A stretch of DNA of 7,063 nt from CAYMSA01 sp964392965. Its GTDB lineage: Bacteria; Actinomycetota; Coriobacteriia; Anaerosomatales; Anaerosomataceae. The position numbers and the translations under genes were made by a program. The notes below the pieces were generated by a model that did not search any database, was not told where the DNA came from, and was given only the letters and a program-made list of their open reading frames with translations. The DNA is taken from assembly GCA_964392965.1 (NCBI GenBank), contig CAYMSA010000079.1, positions 1-7,063 on the forward strand, written 5' to 3'. The stretch's first letter is position 1. Every line of letters starts with the position of its first letter. Shown here piece after piece: positions 1-5,520 of the stretch.

Positions 1-1
1 C

Positions 2-214
2 GTCGAGAGCCTTGGGACCGGGGACTTCGTGCGCATCCGTGTCGGTGTCGGTAGGCCGCCCGGGCGGCAGGATGCGGCGGCGTTCGTGCTGGAGCCGCTT
101 CGCAAGGAGGCGCGCGAGCGGCTTGCCGCGGTGGTGCCGCATGCGGCGCAGGCCGTCATCCACGTACTCGAGCACGGCGCGGACAGCGCCATGAGGGAGT
201 ACAACGCCGGGTGA
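2..214 (+). CDS. pth: Peptidyl-tRNA hydrolase (Pth), C-terminal 70 residues, 5' end outside window
   Basis: Pth is a cytoplasmic enzyme that cleaves the ester bond of peptidyl-tRNAs dropped by stalled ribosomes, recycling the tRNA. Only the last 70 codons are visible, read in the frame beginning at base 2 and ending with TGA at 212-214. The visible part starts with SLGTGDFVRIRVGVGRPPGR, which matches the conserved C-terminal region of bacterial Pth: the 'LGT.DF.R.R.G.GRP' block. Next comes the usual 'VLEP..KEE' segment and a final helix ending in MREYNAG, the typical AM..(Y/F)N end. The family is about 190 residues, so roughly 115-120 residues and the catalytic His lie upstream of the window. 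The next gene is convergent, so this is probably the last gene of its operon. Identification rests on motif recall; the match is dense enough to be confident. Confidence 0.92.
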   Translation, partial: VESLGTGDFVRIRVGVGRPPGRQDAAAFVLEPLRKEARERLAAVVPHAAQAVIHVLEHGADSAMREYNAG

Positions 215-341
215 GGGACGGCTCGTCGTCTGCGTGATGGTCGCGCCGGGCTCCGCTCGGACACCGACCGCTCAGTGCCTGGAGGTGCCCTGTGGCCGAC
301 GGGCCCTGGCCGGTCTCACGAGATTCCGTTTCCGGCTGCGC
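215..341. other. Convergent intergenic region between pth and the M23 peptidase gene
   Basis: This 127-base gap separates the two facing stop codons. It should hold terminators for both genes. I see only weak pairings, such as a 4-bp GCCC/GGGC stem near 290-305 and scattered GGCC palindromes, and no stem followed by a T-run on either strand. No coding potential or RNA gene is recognisable. Confidence 0.5.
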
Positions 342-1571
342 TCACCGCAGATAGGGCATCGGATCGACCGGGGTGCCGTTGATGCGGACCTCGAAGTGCA
401 GGTGGGGACCTGTCGACATGCCCGTGGAGCCAACCCGACCGATGGCCTGACCGCGCGTCACCCGGTCGCCGTTCGAGACCCGGAAGCTGCCGGTCTGCTG
501 GTGTGCGTACAACGTGGTCACGCCGTTGCCGTGGTCGATGATGGTGCAGTTCCCATAGCCACCCCGATAGCCGGCGTATACCACTGTTCCGTCTGCGGCC
601 GCGACGATCGTCGCACCGTTGATGCTCCGGCCGACCGCTCCACCGCTTATGTCGATGCCGGTGTGGAGCCGCCGATAGCCGAGTATCGGATGGATGCGGT
701 AACCGAACGCCGATCCACCGGTGGGCACCTGCTCGAATCCGGGGACGGGGAACGTCATGACGCCGGCGAAGACACCTGATCCCCCACCGTTGAGTTCTGC
801 TGCGATCGCGGCGGACTCGGCTTCCTCGGCACGGGCGAGTGCGCGGAGCCGTTCGGCGTTGGCCTTGTTCTCCGCGACGAGTGCCGCCTTGCTGTCCTGC
901 GCGTTCTTCTGACTGTCGAGCTTGCTCTGGTGGTCTGCGCGGAGCTGCTTGAGCCGCTTCTCCTCGGCAGCCGCTTCAGCACGTTTCTCGTCGACGGCGG
1001 CGCGGTCCTGCTGGAGGCTGGCCTGTGCCGCCTCGAGGGCGACGCGGGTGTCCTCGAGCATCTGCGCGAAGTCCTGGTTGGACTTGATCACCCGCGCCAC
1101 GAGCGTCGTCCTCGTGATGAGGTCCTCGATGTTCTTGCTCTCGAGAATCAACTCGAGGTAGATGAGGTCGCCGTTCTTGTAGCTGGAGGCGATGCGCGCA
1201 GCGAGGAGCTCCTTCTGGTGCTCGTACTCTGCCTGGGTGACGTCGATCTCGGCCTGTTTCGTGGCGATGCGCGCGGTGAGGTCATCGACCTCTGCCTGGA
1301 GGCGGCGGGTCCGCGTGGTGGCCGAGTCGATGTCGTCGACGAGTGCGTTGATGTCGCCCTGGATGGAGGCTATCGTCGAGTCGAGTGCCTTGACCTCCGC
1401 AGAGAGCCGGCTCGCTTCGGCGTCGGCGGCATTGGCGGCCGAGTACGCGTCACGCGCGGCCTGCTGGTGCTCGCGAAGCTCCGCCTCCGTGACGGCGTAT
1501 GCGGGCGCGATGAAGAGAGGGCCGAGGAGCGCGATGATGAGGAAGAGAACGAGAGCGCGGCTACGTCGCAT
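342..1571 (-). CDS. Secreted coiled-coil M23 family metallopeptidase (EnvC/NlpD-like murein hydrolase)
   Basis: Predicted 409-residue exported peptidoglycan endopeptidase. The start chosen is the ATG at 1569-1571, because a GGAGG site (1581-1585) precedes it and it opens directly into a signal peptide: MRRSR, a hydrophobic core, then A-Y-A with likely cleavage after residue 26. A longer in-frame start at 1724 would put 51 non-signal-like residues in front and is rejected. Residues about 27-260 are Ala/Glu/Arg/Lys-rich heptad-like sequence, a long coiled coil, followed by a GGGSG linker. The C-terminal M23 (LytM) domain, about 272-409, has GYRIHPILG, HTGID (zinc ligands H303 and D307), LYAH (H357) and GPHLHFE (H390, ligand H392). 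All zinc and catalytic positions are present, unlike degenerate E. coli EnvC, so it should be active itself rather than only an amidase activator. The role in cell separation or wall turnover is inferred from the family. It is convergent with pth and divergent from the DUF4870-like gene. Confidence 0.94.
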   Translation of the reverse strand: MRRSRALVLFLIIALLGPLFIAPAYAVTEAELREHQQAARDAYSAANAADAEASRLSAEVKALDSTIASIQGDINALVDDIDSATTRTRRLQAEVDDLTARIATKQAEIDVTQAEYEHQKELLAARIASSYKNGDLIYLELILESKNIEDLITRTTLVARVIKSNQDFAQMLEDTRVALEAAQASLQQDRAAVDEKRAEAAAEEKRLKQLRADHQSKLDSQKNAQDSKAALVAENKANAERLRALARAEEAESAAIAAELNGGGSGVFAGVMTFPVPGFEQVPTGGSAFGYRIHPILGYRRLHTGIDISGGAVGRSINGATIVAAADGTVVYAGYRGGYGNCTIIDHGNGVTTLYAHQQTGSFRVSNGDRVTRGQAIGRVGSTGMSTGPHLHFEVRINGTPVDPMPYLR

Positions 1572-1580
1572 GCTATGATT

Positions 1581-1585
1581 CCTCC
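1581..1585 (-). promoter_or_regulatory. Ribosome binding site that fixes the M23 peptidase start
   Basis: Read on the minus strand this is GGAGG, nine bases before the ATG at 1571. It supports the start that gives a clean signal peptide over the upstream in-frame ATG at 1724. Confidence 0.8.
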
Positions 1586-1596
1586 GGATAGATTGT

Positions 1597-1612
1597 GCAC
1601 GCTGAAGCGTGC
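1597..1612 (-). other. Leader hairpin in the M23 peptidase mRNA
   Basis: On the minus strand the leader contains GCACGC-TTCA-GCGTGC, a perfect 6-bp stem with a 4-base loop. It lies 11 bases ahead of the ribosome binding site and downstream of the predicted transcription start. There is no T-run after it, so it is not an ordinary terminator. It could stabilise the 5' end of the transcript or affect translation; its function is unknown. Confidence 0.45.
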
Positions 1613-1634
1613 CGCCGGGAGGGGCTACAGACGC

Positions 1635-1663
1635 ATAGTAGCAGCCGCTCGTGGTCGGAGCAA
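1635..1663 (-). promoter_or_regulatory. Predicted promoter of the M23 peptidase gene
   Basis: Minus strand: a -35 element TTGCTC (1658-1663), a 17-base spacer, and a -10 element TACTAT (1635-1640) preceded by TGC, which makes an extended -10 box. The -35 matches consensus at TTG only and the -10 at four of six positions, but the spacing and TGn motif are ideal. Transcription would start near 1628, giving a leader of about 57 bases that includes the 6-bp hairpin. It faces away from the DUF4870-like gene, whose own promoter I cannot place. Confidence 0.5.
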
Positions 1664-1673
1664 CGGCGTGCGA

Positions 1674-1699
1674 CTCTCGGCATACCGAGTTCGCGAGAG
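1674..1699 (+). other. Inverted repeats overlapping the ribosome binding site of the DUF4870-like gene
   Basis: CTCTCG (1674-1679) is complementary to CGAGAG (1694-1699), which overlaps the GAGAGG ribosome binding site. CTCGG-CATA-CCGAG (1676-1689) forms a competing 5-bp hairpin that leaves the site free. The two pairings exclude each other. Both stems are short, so this is suggestive only. Confidence 0.3.
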
Positions 1700-1710
1700 G
1701 ATGGATCACG

Positions 1711-2091
1711 ATGGGCGACCCCACTCCGACGCTGACCTCGCCTCCTCAATCTCCGCCACCTCCGCCTCCGGCCACGTCGGTTCCACCGGAGAGTCCGGAC
1801 TCACCGGGATCCATCGACAAGGTTCTGGCGGTTCTCGGCTACCTGACGGGCATCGTCGCGCTCGTGGCCATCCTCATCGACCCGTACAGAGGGAGACGGT
1901 TCGTTCGCCACCATGCCCTTTAGGCACTGGGCCTGTGGGTGGCTATCCTGATTCTCGACCCAGCGCTTTCCTGGACGGTTATCGTTCCTGTCGGTCTGTT
2001 CGTCCTGCAGGTGCTCGGTGCGGTACGAGCGTACCAGGGGGAGTACTGGAGGCTGCCGTTCATCCACGGTATCGTTGGTCGCTACATCTGA
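1711..2091 (+). pseudogene. DUF4870/Tic20-like small membrane protein, interrupted by an in-frame TAG
   Basis: From the ATG at 1711 the frame runs 70 codons to TAG at 1921-1923, then continues open for 55 more codons to TGA at 2089-2091. A GAGAGG site lies at 1695-1700. Codons 1-33 are Pro/Ser/Thr-rich, with six prolines in a row. Residues about 34-70 carry a first hydrophobic segment (VLAVLGYLTGIVALVAILI) and then RRFVRHHAL. After the stop the protein resumes as ALGLWVAILILDPA, then a second hydrophobic stretch (VIVPVGLFVLQVLGAV) and RAYQGEYWRLPF. DUF4870-type proteins typically have 'FVR.HA.QA' at this place, so TAG stands where CAG (Gln) is expected: one C-to-T change. With readthrough the product would be 126 residues. 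Otherwise the 70-residue product keeps one membrane helix. The molecular role of the family is not known. The family assignment is from recall and the interruption is seen directly. Confidence 0.72.
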
Positions 2092-2255
2092 CGCTCAAGC
2101 GCTGGATGCCCCGACGTGTGTCGACAGGTAGACTGTGGGCCGGTTATCGGCGCCGGATTCGCGTGCACCCTGTACCCTACGCTGTTCGCACTGCATGTAT
2201 ACTGTCGAACGCAAGCCCTCGCGACCGATGCGGTCATTCCTATCCAGGAGGATGC
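2092..2255 (+). promoter_or_regulatory. nfnAB upstream region with a possible -10 element
   Basis: This 164-base gap precedes nfnA. The best -10 candidate is TATACT at 2198-2203, about 50 bases before the nfnA start, with no convincing -35 at 16-18 bases. A short hairpin GACCG-ATG-CGGTC (2223-2235) lies in the presumed leader, ten bases before the AGGAGG ribosome binding site (2246-2251). No Rex-like (TTGTGA..TCACAA) operator is visible. No gene is recognisable here. Confidence 0.3.
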
Positions 2256-3095
2256 ATGTTTCCGATCGTCCACGCACGCCAACTCTCGGACACGGTATTC
2301 GAACTCGGTGTCGACGCGCCGGCCATCGCCCGCAAGGCGAAGGCGGGACAGTTCCTGATACTGAGAATCGCCGAGGGGGGTGAGCGCATCCCACTCACGT
2401 TCTCGGACTGGTCGGCGGAAGAGGGGTGGATCAGGTTCATCTTCATGCGCGTGGGGAAGACGACACACCAGCTGTCTGAACTGGGCGTGGGCGACACGTT
2501 GGCGGACGTCGCTGGCCCCCTTGGGATACCGACGCACGTCGAGGGCCTCGGGCGTGTCGCGGTCGTCGGTGGGGGCGTCGGTGCGGCTGTTGCCTACCCG
2601 GTAGCCAGAGCGATGATCGAGGCGGGCAATGAGGTGACGGTCATCGTCGGCGCGCGCAACGCCGATCTGCTCATCCTCCAGGACGAGTTCCGCGCTCTGG
2701 CGCTCAAGGAGCTGATCATCACGACGGACGATGGCTCCGCAGGGCGACGGGACCTGGTCACCGCACCGCTTCGCGAGTTGTGCGAGGACGCCCGCATCGA
2801 CCACTCCATGGCCATCGGTCCGTTGATCATGATGAAGTTCTGCGCCGCGACGGCGAAGACGTTCGATGTTCCGTGTGTCGTCTCCCTCAATCCGATCATG
2901 GTGGATGGGACAGGTATGTGTGGCGCGTGCCGTTGCACGGTCGGCGGCGAGACGAAGTTCGGATGCGTCGACGGGCCGGACTTCGACGGACACCAGGTCG
3001 ACTTCGAGGAACTGATGAGCCGTCAGCGCATCTATGCGGATGAAGAGCGCATCGCTGCCGCCGAGTACAGCGGGAGGTGCTCATGCCACTCGTGA
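2256..3095 (+). CDS. nfnA: NADH-dependent reduced ferredoxin:NADP+ oxidoreductase, small subunit NfnA
   Basis: 279 residues, the usual size for the FAD/[2Fe-2S] subunit of Nfn, which together with NfnB couples NADH and reduced ferredoxin to NADP+ reduction by flavin-based electron bifurcation in the cytoplasm. The ATG at 2256 follows AGGAGG (2246-2251). Residues 1-95 form the FAD domain, with RIPLTFSD (44-51) and GKTT (67-70). Residues 100-210 are the NAD-binding part, starting VAVVGGGVGAA (101-111). Near the C-terminus, MVDGTGMCGACRC and then KFGCVDGPDFDGH hold the [2Fe-2S] ligands, likely D217, C222, C225 and C237; known Nfn structures use one Asp and three Cys. C227 and the tail CSCHS are extra. 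The pairing with nfnB makes Nfn more likely than dihydroorotate dehydrogenase subunit PyrK or sulfide dehydrogenase SudB, close relatives. Annotation pipelines may call it 'sulfide/dihydroorotate dehydrogenase-like FAD/NAD-binding protein'. Confidence 0.9.
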   Translation: MFPIVHARQLSDTVFELGVDAPAIARKAKAGQFLILRIAEGGERIPLTFSDWSAEEGWIRFIFMRVGKTTHQLSELGVGDTLADVAGPLGIPTHVEGLGRVAVVGGGVGAAVAYPVARAMIEAGNEVTVIVGARNADLLILQDEFRALALKELIITTDDGSAGRRDLVTAPLRELCEDARIDHSMAIGPLIMMKFCAATAKTFDVPCVVSLNPIMVDGTGMCGACRCTVGGETKFGCVDGPDFDGHQVDFEELMSRQRIYADEERIAAAEYSGRCSCHS

Positions 3096-4531
3096 ACGAT
3101 GTCAGCGGGGGTGCACAGGCATCTCGCTGGAAGCCTTCACGCGCGCCCCGGCATCCGATGCCGGAGCGCGATGCACGCGAACGCGCGCACACGTTCTCCG
3201 AGGTGGGGTTCGGCTATGACGAGGAGACTGCCATCGCGGAAGCGCAGCGGTGTCTCCAGTGCAAGAACGCGCCGTGCATCGAGGGTTGCCCGGTAGGTGT
3301 GGACATCAAGACGTTCATCACGAGGATCGTGGAGCGGGACTACGCGGGTGGCGTCGCCGTACTGAAGCAGTACAACTCCCTGCCCGCGGTCTGCGGTCGC
3401 GTGTGTCCCCAGGAGGAGCAGTGTGAACTGCGCTGCACCCTCGGCAAGAAGGGCGAACCGGTGGCCATCGGCCGCCTTGAGCGATGGCTCGGCGACTACG
3501 ACCTCGCCTGCGAGCTCGGTTCCCGCTGCGTTCCCGAGGTGAGTGAAGACACGGGCTACCGCGTGGCCGTGGTGGGTTCAGGGCCGGCCGGCCTCGCGTG
3601 TGCCGGTGAGCTCAGGCGTCTGGGCCACGGGGTCACGATCCTCGAGAGCCTCCATGCGACGGGCGGCGTCCTCACCTACGGAATCCCCGAGTTCCGTCTT
3701 CCGAAGCGGATCGTCGAGGAGGAGGTGGGAACGCTCGAGGCGATGGGCGTCGAGATTCGCTGTGACGTCATCGTGGGCGCCACCTACGATCTCGAGGAGC
3801 TCATGAAGACCGAGGGCTTCGATGCGGTCTTCCTCGGCGTCGGTGCAGGGCTGCCGGTGTTCATGGGGATTCCCGGAGAGAACCTGAACGGCGTCTACTC
3901 GGCGAATGAATACCTCACGCGCGTGAACCTGATGCACGCGTACGAGTTTCCCCGGGCCGACACACCGGTCTGGCGCGGTCGCAAGGTCGCCGTCATCGGT
4001 GGCGGTAATGTCGCGATGGATGCGGCGCGCACGGCGCTGCGCCTCGGCGCCCAGGAGGTCTCGCTCGTCTACCGCCGCACCGAGAACGAGATGCCCGCCC
4101 GGCGCGAGGAGGTGCACCACGCGCGGGAGGAGGGCGTCCGTTTCGAGATGCTGTGCTCGCCGCAGGAGGTCGTCGGCCACGACGGGTGGGTCACCGGGCT
4201 TGTTGTCAGCCGGATGGAGCTTGGCGAACCCGACGAGAGCGGCCGCAGAGCCCCCGTATGCCTTCTCGACTCGGACTTCGTACTTGAGTGCGACACGGTC
4301 ATCGTGGCGATCGGCACCAAGGCGAACCCGCTCGTGGCCAAGACGGCCCCCGGTCTCGACCTCTCCTCACGCGGCTACGTCATCACCGACGCGAGCGGCG
4401 CGACGTCGCTCGCGGGCGTCTGGGCGGGTGGCGATATCGTTACGGGCTCTGCCACGGTCATACAGGCGATGGGCGCTGGGAAGAACGCAGCGCGGGCCAT
4501 CGATGAGTGGCTCAAGAGGGCGACCGAATAG
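3083..4531 (+). CDS. nfnB: NADH-dependent reduced ferredoxin:NADP+ oxidoreductase, large subunit NfnB (GltD/GltA-like)
   Basis: 482 residues, typical of the large Nfn subunit that carries the bifurcating FAD, two [4Fe-4S] clusters and the NADPH site. The ATG at 3083 is chosen over GTG at 3077 because GGGAGG (3072-3077) lies five bases ahead; it overlaps the nfnA stop by 13 bases, implying translational coupling. An N-terminal cluster domain has C57-x2-C60-x4-C65-x3-C69 and C104-x3-C108-x5-C114-x3-C118. An FAD Rossmann motif VAVVGSGPAG spans 161-170. The second nucleotide domain has AVIGGGNVAMDAAR (303-316) with RRTENEMPAR (331-340), the arginine-rich loop that recognises the NADPH phosphate. 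AGGDIVTG (448-455) is the C-terminal FAD-contact motif. The gene ends in TAG at 4529-4531. Relatives with the same fold are the glutamate synthase small subunit and SudA; the adjacent nfnA, and no glutamate synthase large subunit in view, favour Nfn. Confidence 0.93.
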   Translation: MPLVNDVSGGAQASRWKPSRAPRHPMPERDARERAHTFSEVGFGYDEETAIAEAQRCLQCKNAPCIEGCPVGVDIKTFITRIVERDYAGGVAVLKQYNSLPAVCGRVCPQEEQCELRCTLGKKGEPVAIGRLERWLGDYDLACELGSRCVPEVSEDTGYRVAVVGSGPAGLACAGELRRLGHGVTILESLHATGGVLTYGIPEFRLPKRIVEEEVGTLEAMGVEIRCDVIVGATYDLEELMKTEGFDAVFLGVGAGLPVFMGIPGENLNGVYSANEYLTRVNLMHAYEFPRADTPVWRGRKVAVIGGGNVAMDAARTALRLGAQEVSLVYRRTENEMPARREEVHHAREEGVRFEMLCSPQEVVGHDGWVTGLVVSRMELGEPDESGRRAPVCLLDSDFVLECDTVIVAIGTKANPLVAKTAPGLDLSSRGYVITDASGATSLAGVWAGGDIVTGSATVIQAMGAGKNAARAIDEWLKRATE

Positions 4532-4640
4532 TCCGATAATTGCGATGTGCGGTACAATCGACGGTGCAGACGGCGCTGAACGGCAGCCTGCACGGGGAGC
4601 CGGTACCCACAGGCAGCAGGTGTCGTGACAGGAGGTCGTG
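4532..4640 (+). promoter_or_regulatory. Intergenic leader with -10-like boxes and a hairpin before the response regulator
   Basis: Two -10-like boxes are seen, GATAAT (4535-4540, five of six to consensus) and TACAAT (4553-4558), but neither has a good -35, so the promoter call is weak. Downstream, GCCTG (4586-4590) pairs with CAGGC (4610-4614), with GGG/CCC able to pair inside and GC/GC outside a mismatch (4583-4617). It is not followed by a T-run. It may end nfnAB transcripts or shape the response regulator leader. Confidence 0.35.
4630..4635 (+). promoter_or_regulatory. Ribosome binding site that decides the response regulator start
   Basis: AGGAGG lies two bases before GTG 4638 and five bases before GTG 4641. 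Normal spacing favours the second GTG, giving a 245-residue product. The alternative adds a single residue. Confidence 0.7.
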
Positions 4641-5378
4641 GTGTCGGATCCCATCAGGGTGCTCGTGGTCGATGACGACCCGGCAATCGTCGGCATGATC
4701 GAGATGGGGCTGGAGTCCGAGGGTATGTCGGTCCTCACCGCCTCGGACGGTGCCGAGGGGCTCGATGTCCTGCGTCGGCGCCCCATCGATGTCATCCTTC
4801 TCGATATCATGATGCCGAGGGTCGATGGCTGGATGACGCTCATGGAGATCAGGAGCGACCCGCTCCTTGCGGACATCCCGGTCGTCATGCTCACCGCCAA
4901 GACCCAGGACCTCGCCCGGATCCTTGCGTTCAAGCAGGGCGTCCAGCAGTACGTGACCAAGCCGTTCAGTCTGCCCGAGCTGGTCGTTCGCATAGAAGGC
5001 CTGATGCGGGGACGTGGCCGACGTGAGACGATGCCGAGCGAGAGTGAGTTCCACAAGATGGCCGTTCGTAAGGGCGGCAGGACTGTCCTCCTGGATGTCG
5101 GCGACATCATCTACGTCTCGGCGAAGAACAAGTCGACGTACGTTCACACGTACGAGAACCAGTACCTGGTCGACCTCACCCTGGGGGAGCTGGAGGACCG
5201 GCTTTCGCGTGACATGTTCCGGCGGCTCCATAGAAGTTACATGATCAACCTGAACAAGGTGAAGGAGATCGTGCGGGCCGACGGGGCATACCAGGTCGTC
5301 GTGGCGGACCGTGACCAGACGCTCGTTCCCGTGGCCCGCCGTCAGGTGCGGGCGTTCCGCGAAGCGGTCGGCATCTGA
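4641..5378 (+). CDS. Response regulator: receiver domain plus LytTR DNA-binding domain
   Basis: 245 residues from GTG 4641. Residues 5-124 are a CheY-like receiver: acidic pocket D11-D12-D13, phospho-acceptor D55 in VILLDIMMP, switch T85 in MLTA and K107 in VTKPF. A short linker (125-137) leads to a LytTR domain at about 138-243, with the characteristic DIIYVSAKNKSTYVHT segment and FRRLHRSYMINLNKV. LytTR regulators of the AgrA/LytR/AlgR kind bind DNA through a beta-rich fold, usually at paired direct repeats, to control virulence, biofilm, wall or transport genes. No histidine kinase, usually adjacent, is in view, so the partner is unknown. Spacing of 109 bases from nfnB, with possible promoter boxes, suggests separate transcription. 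A redox-sensing role from proximity to Nfn would be guesswork. The domain call is firm; the targets are not known. Confidence 0.93.
   Translation: MSDPIRVLVVDDDPAIVGMIEMGLESEGMSVLTASDGAEGLDVLRRRPIDVILLDIMMPRVDGWMTLMEIRSDPLLADIPVVMLTAKTQDLARILAFKQGVQQYVTKPFSLPELVVRIEGLMRGRGRRETMPSESEFHKMAVRKGGRTVLLDVGDIIYVSAKNKSTYVHTYENQYLVDLTLGELEDRLSRDMFRRLHRSYMINLNKVKEIVRADGAYQVVVADRDQTLVPVARRQVRAFREAVGI
5137..5154. repeat. Perfect 7-bp inverted repeat inside the LytTR coding region
   Basis: CGTACGT-TCAC-ACGTACG is a perfect 7-bp inverted repeat with a 4-base spacer. It encodes part of the STYVHTYE segment, where tyrosine and valine codons partly force the pattern. It could be chance or an internal binding site. 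Confidence 0.35.
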
Positions 5379-5414
5379 GGTCTTCGTGTCCCCTGATCAC
5401 AGGCGATGGTAGGC

Positions 5415-5447
5415 CGACGGAGTCGTGCAGTGTGCAGGGCTCCGTCG
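5415..5447 (+). terminator. Hairpin after the response regulator, possible terminator
   Basis: CGACGGAG (5415-5422) pairs perfectly with CTCCGTCG (5440-5447) around a 17-base loop that itself contains TGCA/TGCA. It begins 37 bases after the response regulator stop. No T-run follows, so termination is uncertain, although GC-rich actinobacteria often have such hairpins. The rest of the 142-base gap (5379-5520) shows no clear promoter. Confidence 0.4.
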
Positions 5448-5520
5448 TCGCGTCGGTGTGATGCATCGACTTCGGCCCGGGATGCGGGAGCGCACCGAGA
5501 TCATCTGAGGAGGGGCTTAC

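Noticed and set aside
234..779. A plus-strand 181-codon open frame opposite the M23 catalytic domain
   Set aside because: It is the mirror of conserved M23 codons, with no ribosome binding site or family resemblance.
1572..1724. A 51-residue N-terminal extension of the M23 peptidase
   Set aside because: It would bury the signal peptide inside the protein and place the promoter and ribosome binding site within the coding sequence.
1744..1772. CCN-rich run that looks like a short tandem repeat
   Set aside because: It simply encodes the proline-rich N-terminus of the DUF4870-like protein; copies are not exact.
930..2255. A long plus-strand open frame leading into nfnA (442 codons ahead of its ATG)
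   Set aside because: Bases 930-1571 are antisense to the well-supported M23 peptidase, and 1711-2091 holds the DUF4870-like frame in another phase. The translation is Arg/Gly/Val-rich without a recognisable domain, as expected for stop-poor frames in GC-rich DNA. The nfnA start has its own AGGAGG site.
2082..2993. A minus-strand 303-codon open frame opposite nfnA
   Set aside because: Low-complexity Arg/Asp/His-rich translation antisense to a clear nfnA; a shadow frame.
4367..5231. Minus-strand open frames opposite nfnB's end and the response regulator
   Set aside because: They cross two convincing genes and the intergenic gap, and show no motif or start signal.
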